NCBI GenBank assembly: GCA_963971405.1
Contig: OZ020485.1
Location: 29,345,921 to 29,409,920, forward strand
Length of the DNA stretch: 64,000 bases
Source of the DNA: Psococerastis gibbosa
Taxonomy: Eukaryota; Arthropoda; Insecta; Psocodea; Psocidae
Direction: 5' to 3'
Part shown: positions 47,310 to 60,657 of the stretch, piece by piece
How positions within the stretch are numbered: the first letter of the stretch is position 1
How the letters are laid out: each line of letters starts with the position of its first letter
The notes under the pieces: model-generated
The model's database searches: none
Told to the model about the DNA's origin: nothing
What the model saw: only the letters and a program-made list of their open reading frames with translations
Made by a program: the position numbers and the translations under genes

Positions 47310-50300
47310 CCAAAGCCTTGCTTTGTACTAACGTATAAATAGGAAATCAGTAAGGTATAGTCATAAAACCTTAGCATTGTACTACTTGGTCAATCGACGC
47401 ATCTACTCCAGCGTGTTGAAAGCGTCTACCCTATTTAGGGCGAGAGTCCTCAGGTCCTGTTCATTTTTTCTGGGGAGTGTCTTCTTCGTTCTTCTCCGGG
47501 GGCGATTTCCTGGGAGTGTCACGTTTCGAATAAGCTATAATAAGGATCTCTCGTTTCTCCCCTGAACGTCCCCCCCCCCCTCCCAGCCAAGTCATACATA
47601 CTTAAAAAAAATTGAATTAATACTTTAGAGCCGGAATGAAGTATTGTACAAAATACCTACAACAAAAACACCCCTTGGAAGACCAAAGACCAATGAACAA
47701 GAGAGGTAGGTCGGCGAAGCTGGCCGCAACCGCTTGAGTGCAAAAGTAAACAGTCGAAATGAAGCCTTACAAGATGGCAATATAACACATTCAGGGAAAG
47801 TAAAACTTTACTTTCAAATTCGATTTGGTTGTTCCCTTCCATGTAAATTGCGACCGTTGAACCCATTTGTAGGGAGCCCCGAAATCTAATAAAACGAGTG
47901 CAAGTTTAAAATGCCAACTTTTTCCTCTATACGTGTATTTTTGTTCTTCAAAGCTCTTCCAGAAACTTTGAGAGCGAAAGGCGCAAATAACAATAACATT
48001 GTATGGGTAGTCGTCGCGTGGAAAGACGTAAAAAGAAGGTTTTCAAAAAAATTAACTTTCAATCGCGTCATCAAGACTTTCTGTTTACGTACTCAATAAT
48101 GAGGTCATCGACCCTGTAACGGTCATGACAATAAGGTAATACAAAGATTTCAAGAGCCACAGTAAGTGCCAACAAATGGTACTGAGGAGTATACTCGTAT
48201 CGGTAACGTGCAGATATTGAGCCAGCATCCAAGGGTGAATCCAGCAATATCGTCAGTGGGGTGGGGGCGGAAACAGGTTCCCCGGAAAAAGAGAAGCTGA
48301 CCCCTCAAAAGTATAAATTAAAGCCATGGCGACTCGCGGGCAGGAGGTTCGGGGGTTCCCTTTTGCCTTATTTTAATCATTGTGCGAATTGAGTCGCCAA
48401 TTTCGATTTAAGTTCCAAAAAATTAAATACAACTAATATTCAGTCAATTCAAAGTTTAAGTAGGTGAAGAATCAAGGATGGATGACAGAAAACTTCTTGG
48501 TTTAATGGCAAAATTAACTTCTTTTCAAAGATGACGAAAGAAGCCCAAACTCCTCAGAATAACAGAAATGAAGCACAATGTAAAGTTGAAAGAATCAAAC
48601 TCCACTAAGCTCCAATTCCGTCAGCAGTCTCAATAAAGATTAACCGTTTCCATCAAAGTTTGTAAGAGTCAAAAAACTAAACTGTATATTCGTAACGGGG
48701 AGAAAGTATTGAGAATTTCAATACAATAGCAATAGGCATTTCTTACGTTCAAACAAAAGTACGATAAAATCAAAAGAAATAAATCGCAGTTGGGAGTTGA
48801 AAGCAGTTAGGACAACAAACCGCAGGTAAGCAATATAAATCAATCTTATTTCCAACTGTCAGCTTATATTTCCTACTGCTCAAGCTTTACGCACTACCCG
48901 TTTTTGGAATAAAGAAAACGAAGACAAATTGCGCTGGAGAAAAAGAACGACTTCTTGCACAGCGGAACTGCTTCTTGGAAAACGTATTACTGTAGAAACA
49001 CAAAAATACTCGTCGATCTATGTTGAATCATGTCAATTTTCCGCTTACATTTCTTTGAATTTGTAATTTGAAATATGTACTCTGTCAAGAGGCCAAAGAA
49101 TCAGATACTTTGTGTAAGGCTTGACTTTACAACTTTTGAAAATATAGTAAATGCAGATTTCTAATTCCAAAGAGGAGTAGGTTGTACCATGCTTCTGATT
49201 GGATGCAATAATATGTTTTTAATTGTATATCCAAGATCAGGGTAAGAGGCCTATTGATATTAGGAATCCTCAAACATACCATGGTAAAATCAAAATGGAA
49301 ACTCAGTTATACTGTTAAATTAATAGTACTAGGTACTACAAGTATACTATCGTGCAGTTCAGAAGTAAACTAAAGGAACATCTTCTTGAGAATGATTGTA
49401 TATGGAGGACATAATGTGGAACTAGGCAAATGTTCGTGATATCTAAGAGACCTCCCTATTTATAAGGAGAAATACCTTGCCACATACATATAAACTAAAT
49501 TCGGCGTACAACATGTTATGAATCTACTGTTCCCATGTTACCCTTCGGTAAGATACGTTGTATTAAAAACGCAAAGCAATATTTTGATGGACATGGCATG
49601 GCATGATCGGAACACAGAGTAGATAGGTACTTGTAATGCCGACATTAACAGTCTACTATATGTACTCTTGTAACATTATGAACTTAACGCAGTCAGGCTT
49701 TGAAATTTCAATTTATGTTTCCAATTTTGAAATCACTGAAATTACAAGAACATAAATGAGCCTAATCTCTTACTGTGACCTAATGAATCGCTAATATTTA
49801 AGGTCTGCAAGTTGAAAGGGAAAAGCCAAGGTTAATTAAGGAGTGACATAAATGTAAGCAAACGAAGGGAGTGCAGAGGCTGTATGTAAGCAGTCGAGGG
49901 CTCTCCAATCAGCGACCCGCAATGCTGCTGGCGCTACCTCTGCTGCATCCATCTTTTCAAGCTGTTCCCATTTTCTAATATGACAACCTTCAGAAAGGCC
50001 ACTTTCTTTAGGTTTGGTATTGAGATGTAGTCCGAATTTGGTAATTTCGAAGCAGGGGCGGCTTGTGTCAATTATTGTACAACACCTGAAAATTTCATAA
50101 CATTCTAATTCTTTCAATTTTGTGACAAATAAGATTAAGCCAAGGTCACTATAAATAATCCAATGATTAAGATACGCATGATCTTAATATCTGATGCAAT
50201 CATCCACGCTGTGAGAAATTTTTTGAGCCAGACAAATTGTTATTGCCATAAATAGCGTAACGTAGGAACATAGAAATATAGAAGTAAGATTGTAATATGG

Positions 50301-50315
50301 GAGTCAGCCTAGGGA
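47310..50315. other. No gene recognised
   Basis: AT-rich. A 93-codon minus frame at 49836-50117 was examined for RT similarity ('KFGLHLNTKP') and left unassigned. A C11 tract lies at 47570-47580. Confidence 0.4.
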
Positions 50316-50317
50316 CG

Positions 50318-50361
50318 ACCCTGGGTAGCAGCTAGGGTGAGCCACCAGCCACCCAGGGTCC
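50318..50361. repeat. Short palindrome, 10-bp perfect arms
   Basis: GACCCTGGGT at the left pairs perfectly with ACCCAGGGTC at the right, with a 24-nt loop. It may be a small structured site or the remnant of a larger inverted repeat. Confidence 0.5.
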
Positions 50362-50569
50362 ATATGTTTAGTTGATAAGTTAGTGTAGTTTTGGTAAATT
50401 GTGTTTTGTACCCTGTTTGTTATTTTGTAGTTTTTCTGTCATTATATCATGAGTCGTCGAACTATATACACGGTCCGTATTTTCCTTTATAGCGGCAACC
50501 TCCGTATTAGGCTAGGCTGCCACAGCCTCTCCAACACAAATAATTGAACTCACCGTGAATATTTCTATA

Positions 50570-50825
50570 ATTGAGTTGCCTATTAGCAAAAGCAATCCTC
50601 TCCACCCAGGTCGATTTTTCAGAAACCGCAAAAAACTGCTGTGCCGCAACGCCATGAGGAATAACATTACAGTTTTTCAAGTTAATTTTAACAGTATTAG
50701 AATTGCTTTTGCGTCTCAATATCTGATTCATCGGATAGAGTATCGAAAAATAAAAAAAAATGGCGCAAATATCTCAAAACTGAAAAAAATGGAGAGGATT
50801 GCATTTGCTAATAGGCAACTCAATT
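50570..50825. mobile_element. 256-bp inverted-repeat element (MITE-like)
   Basis: The left end TAATTGAGTTGCCTATTAGC followed by AAAAGCAATCCTCTCCA pairs with the right end TGGAGAGGATTGCATTTGCT followed by AATAGGCAACTCAATTA, giving ~36-bp near-perfect arms. The two overlapping short frames here run through the arms and are not genes. Confidence 0.75.
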
Positions 50826-50829
50826 AGTA

Positions 50830-53800
50830 AGCGTCATCTGACTATGTATAACTAACCAGAAACTACCATACAATTAGTTGGGGGGGGGGGGGGTGGTACA
50901 CATAAAACACAGTATACACTTTGCTCTCAGATATTGTCTTACAACACCTAACAACAAAAATTAACTCTGTTTCGAACACTTCAGAACCTTTTCTATCGGT
51001 TTCTTTAAATAATTTTTCGTGCCCCACAACTCTATAGATGCTTCTTAATCATCACCATCATCATCATAATCGTGGCACTGTAGTCTTTGAAGAACTGTGG
51101 TCACCGCAACCAACAACACCATTCCACAACGAGTTCATTGAATTACGAAAAATTATTATCTGAAAGAAGCTAATAAAAACTACAATTACCTTCAAATTAA
51201 AAAAAAAAGAATGAGTTGCTGAGTACATAAGGAGCTCCAAGGATGGGAAGGTTGACAGTGTCTCTGTCAACGGCTTCAAATTAAACTGAGACAGCAGTAG
51301 GCAAGGAAGACGAAATGAATAGTATCCTACCCCTGGGGACACACTGTTTGCAGCTCAGCTACGGGGTTTTTACATTAGAAGCATGCATGATTTCGATTCT
51401 TGTCTGTCGAAGCCTGCAACGGGTAGATTTTGCACTTCTATTTATATATTTATCCGCCAGATAAGACTCACATTCTGCAATAGGGATATCTACTAGTATG
51501 ACTTTAGAAATGCTACCTAAAATGTGATCAATCCCCAACCCCGAGATCAGTTCTCATTAGGGGCACAAAGGGTAATAACAACGGATTATTCATTTTGCCC
51601 GAGCTGCCAACAGAAAATTCAGATAATGAATATGGAACGTCACGTATCTAATTAAAACACTTGTATTACAAAGCGCCATGAGGACTCCTACAACTTTGTA
51701 AGTGTTTAACGCTGAGATTGGAATATCAGAGTTTTCATTAAATTTTGTATTTTGTCAACGGAAAGTGGTAAGATTTTGTTCATAGATATTGTAATACTCG
51801 TAAAGAGTAACTGCTGGAGAACAATGACAAGATGCAGTACAATAGTAATGCTAATTCTGATTCGTATATATTAAGTATAGCATTTGTGATCACGAAGTAA
51901 GAAACAGGTAAACCGGAAAAATTGGCTTGATCAAGCTCGAATACAACCCTCTGTTTAATGTAGCTCATATTTGCCATAATTAGTGCTGACTACTGAGGGC
52001 CAATTTTGATCTGTATATATTTGCATAGATCATCAGGGAAGGATCAATAGTGCGTATTGGTTCAACGAGATGACTAAGAAAGTGTAAATCTACTTTAATT
52101 CCCGTTCTTACCTATTATTCCTGATTATATTTTTGGACTTATCCCTGCTAATGGACAGAAGCTTAACAAATATCGACTGTCACTACAATACTGTACGAAT
52201 AGTCTAGTGGAATTAATTGGCCAAGAATTCAATTGAACTAGAGAGCCGGCAACATAAAAGTTCGCAATTTATGTATAGGGCTATTACTAGTAAATAATAA
52301 TATATTATATTTTAAGACGAGCTTATATGGACCTAAGCATCATGGCCGATAGAGTCATCGAATCCCGACGACCCTATAACCTGGTAACTAAATACAGTAC
52401 ATCATGACTGCAAATATTCATGTTATCACTTAGCTTTATGGCATATCAGAAATTGTCCCAAGCGTCCAACATCTTTCAATGCAAGGAAAAATGCTTACTT
52501 GGGGTAAAATTAGCAGTCAACGTTGGGGGAATTGACGACACAAACAATATGTGCTCAAATGACACAGAAGAATACGAAGATGTGAGCAAAATAACTCACC
52601 AATACAGATGTACATGGTAATAACAGCAAAAGCTGCATAATGAATAGCACTAAATTCCAACAGAAATTAATACGTACATAACAAAGAGGACACATTGAAA
52701 ATAACGGGATGTAGCCGAATAAAAGCAGCCATTAGTGAACGGGAGTAAAAACAGGAAATGGTCATTCTGTCTGATCCCAAAAGAGCCCAGCAGAGCACAT
52801 TATCAAGGTCCACGGGCTTGAAATCAATAGCCAATTGTGCTTCATATGCACCCTGTTCTAATTTCACGCTCAACTTGAATGAAAACAAATTACTTTGGGT
52901 TTATATGTGTTATAAACTAGAAAAGAGGTGCCCATAGCTGTTACAATTATTTCCGGTAGTCAATCTGCAGTTTGCTCTGTTTTGAAGCCAGAGAAAGAAA
53001 TATGCTGAACATTATTATGGTTCAGTATTGTAATAATAGTGCATTGCTTAAGCCTTAGGTTGAGGCTGCAGGAAAACAGAACAAGGAAAAATAATCAGCA
53101 TGCTGTAACATGTTTATCATAAATCCACAAATGCAGGATTTACATTTGGGGAAGGTGAATTAGTCTACACGTTAGCACGTTACTCCAGAACGGCTAAGAC
53201 GAGGAATGGACACCCACTCTCACCAATGAGTCCTATTGTTGAGCTAATTGAAGATTCTATTTTTATTGCTCGTCTATCACACTGCCTAAAACCCATTAAA
53301 ATATCCAGCAAAATGTTTAATCGGTAGAATCAAACATTTGAGGAGTTCACACCACACATTGTGAATCAACGACAACTATTATTGTTGCACTAAATTTTCA
53401 TCGGCGCCTGTTTAATTGGATTATGATGGTGTAAATGGCTCCATTTGCGGACACTCAAGGCAAAATATATAATTGTCATTTGGGTTGTCTCACTGAACTA
53501 GATCGGTCGTGAATGATGCTCTTAACATGCGCCATTAACGAGCAAGAGTTTCAGCTTTCAAGGACCATATGAGCCGCTCCATGTCAACGATCCCACTTGA
53601 TGCAAGTGCACCCGCCCAGTATTTCTGTATGCAACATATACCGATTTTGTGAGTTGATAAACCATTTTCGGCAGTTACCCTTTTTCTATGTATGTCTTAA
53701 AACTTTTAAAGCGCATACTAGGCAGATGATGAATTCTGAGTTTGAAAAATAAGTCCATCTTTATAGGTTAAGTTGTATTTTTCATTGTTTTTTTTGTTTG

Positions 53801-55275
53801 TCTGTTTTTTCTTATATGTTTGCAATGGAAGAGCAAATAACCGCATCTCCATTCACATGTTTTCTTAGATATTTTGTTAGTTTTTTGGATAGGTGTAATT
53901 GTACCTGTACAAATATAAATATATTATTTATTATTATATTCAATGTATTGTGAACAAAGACGCTTGTACCCCTAGGCCCTATGTATGATGGTACACATTA
54001 AAAAACGCTCGACCTTCTGAAATTTTTTCTCAATCTAAAAGATCCGCAATATCCTAACTGCACGCTCACCATTCCCATCAGCTTAGTGAAAGAAAAGCAC
54101 TTCCACTCGAGCTTTCAGGATATCCTTGAAAGCAACATGCTGGATTTCCCATTTCTACTCATGCAAATGCGGGAAACAAGAGAGATCTTCTCCGCCAACA
54201 AGTCTATCTCCTTCGATTTCGGGATACTAACATGACTTCATCTCGTACAAAAAATAAACAAAATATACGAAAATGTTAAAACTATGACATCTCTCCATGG
54301 GAAATTTATCTCTCTGTAACTCCTCCCACAGGTCACATTGGGGTTTCTACAATGTTCTCAGTTTCATTTCATGGGTACCCACCTAAGTATTACTGTAAAA
54401 AGGGATTACTTTGCTCGTCTGATGTGATATTTCTCACTTGGATTAGTTGGATTAAACCCAATTCACTCAGTTTTATAAGTATCTTAAATAAATGATTGGA
54501 ACCATTGAATGAAAAATACTGAATCAAAAGATAAATTTTTTAATGATATACAATTGGGCTAAAAAATCCTTTTAATAAATTAGGAATACATAAATGACCA
54601 CCCGTAGCACTGAATTTCAAAAAATTCCGCCTTGTCATCCAAAAGGTTGGTCAGGTTAATTGAAATCTAATTCATTAAATGGTACGGCAATTCTATTAAA
54701 AAGTTCCAGTAAAAAGTAATGGAATAGAGCACCATAAAATTCCACACTGCTAGCAAACAAGTTACGATTGATTTTACAGCCATAAACCTGGCCGAGAAGA
54801 GAGAAAAAATAGAATGTCGAAGATAGACTAAGCCCATTCAAACCTGAGCTAAATAAAATATATTACATCTATTATCAAAATAAACCTGATCGGATTAGGA
54901 GACAAAAACGCCATACGTAAGCGGCAATATAAAGCAGAAGGGGGTTTATCCCTTAACAATAACAGAGGGATAGCAAAGCAGGGATCCCGTCTTCATCCCT
55001 ATTTATAGGTATAAGAAAAGTGGCATAAGATTCTCGGAGGAGGTAAAATACCCCATATACATTCAACTATGAGTAACATATGCAAAGAAAAATTTGTTAA
55101 TGCAAGGGTACTTTATGACTTTACAGTATATTTATATTTTGTCAGATTTGAGGCTCATGGCACTATTGATGTATTTGGTATCTGATTTCCACAATGGAGA
55201 ACTTGAGAGACATCTTCTAATCCTTCCGAAGAAATAAGGGAAAGAAGGGAGTAAATATAATATGACTCTCTTCTG
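50830..55275. other. AT-rich sequence, no gene seen
   Basis: A G14 tract at 50880-50893 and a TCA microsatellite near 51050-51065. Unrecognised frames of 60-92 codons. No repeat shared with the rest of the window. Confidence 0.45.
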
Positions 55276-55279
55276 GTTA

Positions 55280-55677
55280 AGGCAGGGTTTCCACCGACCG
55301 GTTAGGGCTAAATACAAATACGGTGACGTGGTAACAGACATTCAAGACTTAGGCGGTGTTTCCACCGACCTCGCATTGCAGAATGCAAATGACATTGACG
55401 GAATTATTTGTTTCACTCTATGCCATAGTTAAAATTGATCAATGATCATAGAGTAAAATCACAAACAAACTAACTAAAATTAAAAAATGACGTCATGGGA
55501 TATGTTAATTACAAATATTTTAATAGATTTCTATAAAAAAGAAAAACAAACATTTCCGTCAATTTCATTTGCATTCTGCAATGCGAGGTCGGTGGAAACG
55601 CCACCTAAGTCTTGAATGTCTGTTATCACGTCACCGTATTTGTATTTAGCCTTAGCCGGTCGGTGGAAACCGCGCCT
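55280..55677. mobile_element. Composite MITE, copy 2
   Basis: The clearest copy. The outer end AAGGCAGGGTTTCCACCGAC is mirrored by GTCGGTGGAAACCGCGCCT. The inner end GGCGGTGTTTCCACCGACC is mirrored by GGTCGGTGGAAACGCCACC. The inner element is flanked by GACTTA and TAAGTC, consistent with insertion into the palindromic centre GACTTAAGTC with a TA duplication. No coding capacity. Confidence 0.85.
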
Positions 55678-55679
55678 AA

Positions 55680-56925
55680 GCCCACGATGGGGATTTCAGG
55701 CGTTCGGCATTAAGCGAATGAGCTGAATAGAGAGGCTTAGAAGTGCCTATAACACCTCGTCCTCGTCACGCTCCTGTGGGCAACGTAGAGGGTACGCCGC
55801 TCCAATCACTATGTCAAGTCGTGGCTTGTGTGCGGGGGGTTGGGGGCGTCTCTACGGCTAATGGTGTAGGCTAAGCGGGCCCTAAAAAACCCATACGATA
55901 GATAGCTTTTAGATAGGAGTGGGCTCAAAATAAAAAATGGAAGTTTTAAAGTATACTTAGCCTATTTTAGAAATATATTAACGGCAATTTTTTGTTATTA
56001 ACATTGTTTATCAAAACGTTTTTGCCAAATTAAAGACCTAATTGCATTTTAGTCGTATTTTAACTTGGCAGCACATACGAATAAAACCATAGTTTTGGAG
56101 ATGTTTTGTTTGGTTGCAGATTGAATGTTTGAAAGTTAAGAGACTTGTCTCAACTATTCTAAACCTTACGTGGACATTATATTTTCATTATCTCCCATAG
56201 TTTCAATGATAATCCGGAATTATAACATCAATCAACTCCCAGAGTCCCAGTATAGAAAAGGCACGTAATGTAACATTGTGCAGATCAGAATATGAGTTTG
56301 TTAGACACCCTAAACCCCCAGAGAAGAGCAATTCTCGTATATTAAGGTTACCCAGCAGGCTAGGGGCCGAGGGTAGATCCTAGTTGCGGGGTACGTTAAG
56401 TCAGCTCTATAAGACAGGCAGCATTCTTGGAGCATGAAATGAACCCGGCCCAACTCTCCCCTTCCAATCCTCCGCAAATGTACGTATTCGGATGGACAGC
56501 TTTATTTAGCGGACGGTTTTTATCTAATTAGGAGTAGTAGCTCCACGTGGCATTGTGGCCGCGTGTCAGGAACTCTCCATCCCCCGAGTGGACCGAATGC
56601 AAAATAGGGGACAGAAATTGAGTTAAAACTAGGGGTAGATTTGAACTAAAACAGACGCCAATTCAAATTTTTTTTTGCATATGTATTCTTCATTTCTTCA
56701 TTGTCTTCATTCTGTAACCGACACATTACGTTGTTACCATCATTGCAAAGCTTAATTAAAATTAGCTCCGATAAACTGTCAAGTAAGTCAAGTTCAAATC
56801 GGTTCCACCAGGCCTAGCAGCATCGTAAAAGAATAACCTTATCAGGGAATTAGTATAAATTGTCTTACATAAGCTCCAATCAACAATGACTTACAAGAAT
56901 AAGAGCGAATAAAAAATTGAAATCA
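55680..56925. other. No gene seen
   Basis: AT-rich sequence, no recognisable element. Confidence 0.5.
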
Positions 56926-56938
56926 CAAATTATTGGTC

Positions 56939-57165
56939 TCTTCTTCTTCTTAACGTTACAATCTTAGCGATTGGTTGGCAGCAACTCCCTGCATATCGTC
57001 CTCCAATTTACTCGGTCCTCGATCTTCCTCTTCAGTTCTTGATATGATATTCCTCCTGCGTCTTCTTTTACTTGATCCATGAATTCCTTCTTCGGCCGTC
57101 CTCTTCGGTTATTTCCCTCTACTGTGCCCTCGATAATAGTGTGTACCAGATTTTCGTGCCTTAGC
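56939..57165 (-). pseudogene. 5'-truncated LINE 3' end with 11-bp target-site duplication
   Basis: The minus frame encodes 'EGNNRRGRPKKEFMDQVKED' and 'NWRTICRELLPTNR', the C-terminal tail of an RTE-like endonuclease-reverse transcriptase ('GRPKxxWxDxI' type block, then 'DRxxWR'). The tail on the plus strand is a TCTTCTTCTTCTT run (a GAA-type 3' tail). Perfect AATTATTGGTC repeats at 56928-56938 and 57166-57176 flank it. The frame opens at the junction. It is a young, extremely short insertion. Confidence 0.9.
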
Positions 57166-57179
57166 AATTATTGGTCATT

Positions 57180-58085
57180 AGAGATTAATTGCTGTTCACT
57201 GATGCATTTGCTAGATGTTGGCGGAACATTTTTTTGAGGGCCCCAACATGATTTGGAGTGGGTTAGTTTTAATATTTAATTACTATTAATAATACTGGTT
57301 TACATAATTCCCCAGGTACATTAGTTTTGTCCGCTGGTTCCAGGTCAGCTGAAGACCTGTGTGTCTTTCTAATTATAGCTAAACGTATGAATGAATAGGG
57401 GCAAAAATTAAATTTTTATTACAGGTAAGCTACAAGAATATTAATACTTGTACAATATATCCAAGAACAACGGAATACAGTTGAAACAATGCTAATAACG
57501 TCGATGTAATGTGGGCAAGCCAGAAGTATGATGTTTACGCACTTTTCAGTAGAATACAATATCAAATACTTTATTGTTGAAACGTGAGCATACGTATGTG
57601 TAAATGGATTTTGAAATTTCCCACAAAAGCTTGTACAATATTTACAAATAATTTACAACGAAGAACATTGGGCCGTTTCATTGTTGTATTTCACAGTTAT
57701 ATCGCGGATCGTCGTATTATTACACCGCTTGGCTGTCTAGAGACGTGATGTTTTTTCACAAAATAAAATGGCTAACTGCGCAATAATGAAGTTTAAGTTA
57801 AATAATTACCGAATCAACATTTAAAAAAATATTCTATTCATTTTCATTCTAAAGCTGCATTTATAACTGCTAATAGCTAATTCATAAACCGATAGCCTAT
57901 ATAGCTTAAATACGTATTCATAATGTTAGAAACAATGTAAAAAATATTATTTTAGTGTATATCATATGCAGAACATACATATTGTATTTTGTGTGTATAT
58001 GGGAGAAGGATGACAAACAACAGACCAAATAATAATAATAAAGAATATTGATGGAAATAGACACAGATCTGACTTCTGAGTTCCT
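57180..58085. other. AT-rich sequence, no gene seen
   Basis: No recognised motif or repeat. Confidence 0.5.
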
Positions 58086-58090
58086 TCTAC

Positions 58091-58481
58091 CTATGGTGAC
58101 CATTCCATTGACCGGCTAGGGCTATTTCCCAAAACGGTGACGTGGTAGCAGACATTCAAGACTTAGGCGGGGTTTCCACCGACCTCGCATTGCAGAATTG
58201 ACGGAAATGTTTATTTTCCTCTATGCCATAGTTAAAATTGATCAATGATCATACAGTAAAATCACAAACAAACAAACTAAAATTAAAAAATGGCGTCATG
58301 GGATATGTTAAGTACGAACATTTTAATAGATTTCTATAAAAAGAAAAATTCTAATTTCCGTCAATGTCATTTGCATTCTGCAATGCGAGGTCGGTGGAGG
58401 CGTCACCTAAGTCTTGAATGTCTGCTACCACGTCTGTTTTTGGAAATAGCCCTAGCCGGTCAATGGAATGGGCACCTATAG
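58091..58481. mobile_element. Composite MITE, copy 3
   Basis: Same nested layout as 10001-10396 and 55280-55677. The outer end is altered (CCATTCCATTGACCGGCTAG against CTAGCCGGTCAATGGAATGG), while the internal parts GACGTGGTAGCAGACATTCA and CACCGACCTCGCATTGCAGA are conserved. The matching changes on both ends indicate that the arms are homogenised or that this is a subfamily. Confidence 0.8.
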
Positions 58482-58700
58482 GTACCTTACCAACGCAATA
58501 CGAAATTCATGAACCTTAATTTTACGCATTGACGGACAGTGAGGCATTTCCAGCAGCTTTTCAATCTAAATAAAAGAGAAATGATGATTTAACATTGTAC
58601 ACAGTCTTCTTCCGAAATCAGTACCTGTAACCTACCTGATATTCATTCTGATTGATTTACCAGCAAAAAATGAATTTAATTTCATATGAAGATTTCTTTT

Positions 58701-58842
58701 AAGACGCAAATTACACCGACCTCGATAATGATAGTGACATTGTAGCAGATATTAAAGACAGTCTAAAAATGCTAAAAATGTCTGCTACCACGTCAATATC
58801 ACTATCACTATTCACTATCGAGGTCGGTGTAATTAGCGCCTA
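58701..58842. mobile_element. Short un-nested relative of the composite MITE
   Basis: The ends AAATTACACCGACCTCGATA and TATCGAGGTCGGTGTAATTA pair, with an outer GCGCCTAAA terminus as in the long copies. Inside, GTAGCAGATATTAAAGAC and AATGTCTGCTACCACGTC form the hairpin found as the outer inner-arm of the long copies, but without a central insertion. About 142 bp, no coding capacity. Confidence 0.75.
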
Positions 58843-58849
58843 AAGGGAA

Positions 58850-59405
58850 CTTAAATGAATACAATAAAATATTATGTAAACAAAAAAAGCGGAGTACTTC
58901 AAAAATATATCATTGTTCAGGTACAAGACATGAAAACGAAAACAAAAAAGACAATCCTTACAATATTCGCACCTGAAATATTATTCCTGTAAAAACACGA
59001 ATATACGATAAAGTGTACTAAACAGATTCTATATAATTCTAGTAAATCAGTTGGGTAAATTGCCTGCTTTAAGAGAAATTTTCGAACATTTTGCATAAAA
59101 CCTTTAATTGCATGTACTTTACTTAAACCTTATCCTACCTCATCCCACAAACGGGACCTTTACTTTTGAGGTGACACACCAAGGGTCCTTAGGTCCTCCT
59201 TCACTTCCGTTTCAAATGCTATATTTAGCTGTCCTTGTCTTCGTTCCTACTCCTGTCCGATAGTTTTTTTTTTAAATAGATTATACCCAGTTTATACCCA
59301 GTAGCGCAGTAGCATTTGCATTAATTTCTTCAAAATTACTAGGCCGTCTATTGTTTATCTAATGTATCGAAACCTCTGCCTTAAATATTAAAATGACTTA
59401 GATAT
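58850..59405. other. No gene seen
   Basis: AT-rich sequence without recognised elements. Confidence 0.5.
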
Positions 59406-59411
59406 ACGGTA

Positions 59412-60038
59412 CCGTAAATCCGCCCAAAATTGGGTCAATTTTCAGTGAATTTTTCAACTCTTGAAATTGTTTGTTGTAATATTTCACAGTTATTGACGTT
59501 AATACATAGAAGCACGCACACGAGATTTAGCAGGAGTCTAGTTTTTGGAATAGAATGGTACCACTAAGAATAAAAAATTAAAAAGACTGACCCAATTTGG
59601 ACTCTAAGGGTGGGTAATTTGGGTCACTCAAAGAACCCATTCTTAACTAGTGCCCTCTTTCTTGTACCACAGCTAAGCGCTACGCGTCTCATTTAGGTTA
59701 CTCTTAAAACTATTCGAAAATGTCCAAATAAACATTATTCAGTAATATTAGCGGCAAAATGGATAGCTTTTCTCAGTAATTGCCTACAGCTGAAGTTTTT
59801 TCAGGGTTTTTGGAATTCAAATATTTCAAATTTATAACAAGGAATTAAAATAAACTAACTTAGCATTATAGGAGTGCCTCACTTTTGCCTAAATTATTTA
59901 CTTTAGTTATTGTATACTGTGTTTACAGACATCAACATCGCCATGATGCTTGTCGGTGGTGCTAGAATAAAATTTTTTAAACATTTTAGCGCGCTGACCC
60001 ATAATACACTCTCTGACCCAATATAGGCGGTTTGACGG
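59412..60038. mobile_element. Putative TA-flanked inverted-repeat element, ~627 bp
   Basis: The left end CCGTAAATCCGCC, then ATTGGGTCA, resembles the reverse complement of the right end, CCGTCAAACCGCC then ATTGGGTCA. TA lies directly outside both ends. A TA target suggests a Tc1/mariner-type MITE, but the arms are only ~26 bp and imperfect. GGGTCA words also recur internally. Confidence 0.5.
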
Positions 60039-60039
60039 T

Positions 60040-60655
60040 ACTTAATTTAATATTATACCTGAGGAATTATCTCAGTAAATCTACTTAAAACTCACGATGA
60101 AAACTACATCATAAATATAAACTATAAAATGCTACGAGAGAAAAACATTCAGAAAAGAAACTGAAGGGATACCAAACAATTTCAACTGTGGAAATTAAAA
60201 TAAGAAAATACGCACCTTCGTCTAACTCTTATATTATTTGAAGAGGGGAGATGTGAGGGTAGTGAGTGGGGGGGGGGGAGGGGGTGTTGGCTATGGAAAT
60301 TTGTTTCATGTTTAATTCTATTAGTTTTATCTGTGAGCCTGAGTCTCTGAGACCGGGTACAACCCCTAACGAGCTGGGCCACGTGCGAGGGGTACCGCTC
60401 GTGGCCCGGCACGTGCGTGTCACCGTGTCTTCAGCGCTATTGAGAGCTCAATCAGTCCTTTGTTTATCCCTACACCACGGTCCACTACTGACTGTTTTTA
60501 GAGCGTTCCCACGATGACGCAGACTGCCCACCACAATACAAGATAGGACAATTTCAAGTTCATTATTATTTGAGAGACGCCTGTTTCTCTCTCAATAAAT
60601 TACTGTTTGCACAGTACCTGTAGTACACTACAGCATCGTACAAGTTCTTCTTCTT
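60040..60655. other. No gene recognised
   Basis: A GC-richer patch at 60330-60420 produces overlapping frames but no motif. A G11 tract lies at 60268-60278. Confidence 0.4.
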
Positions 60656-60657
60656 CA

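Noticed and set aside
49836..50117. Possible LINE RT fragment ('KFGLHLNTKP')
   Set aside because: One short resemblance only. The rest of the 93-codon frame shows no RT motif in the expected order.
60330..60385. tRNA-like sequence on the minus strand
   Set aside because: A GGCCCAGCTCGTTAGGGG segment resembles an A box, but no B box or closing stem is found.
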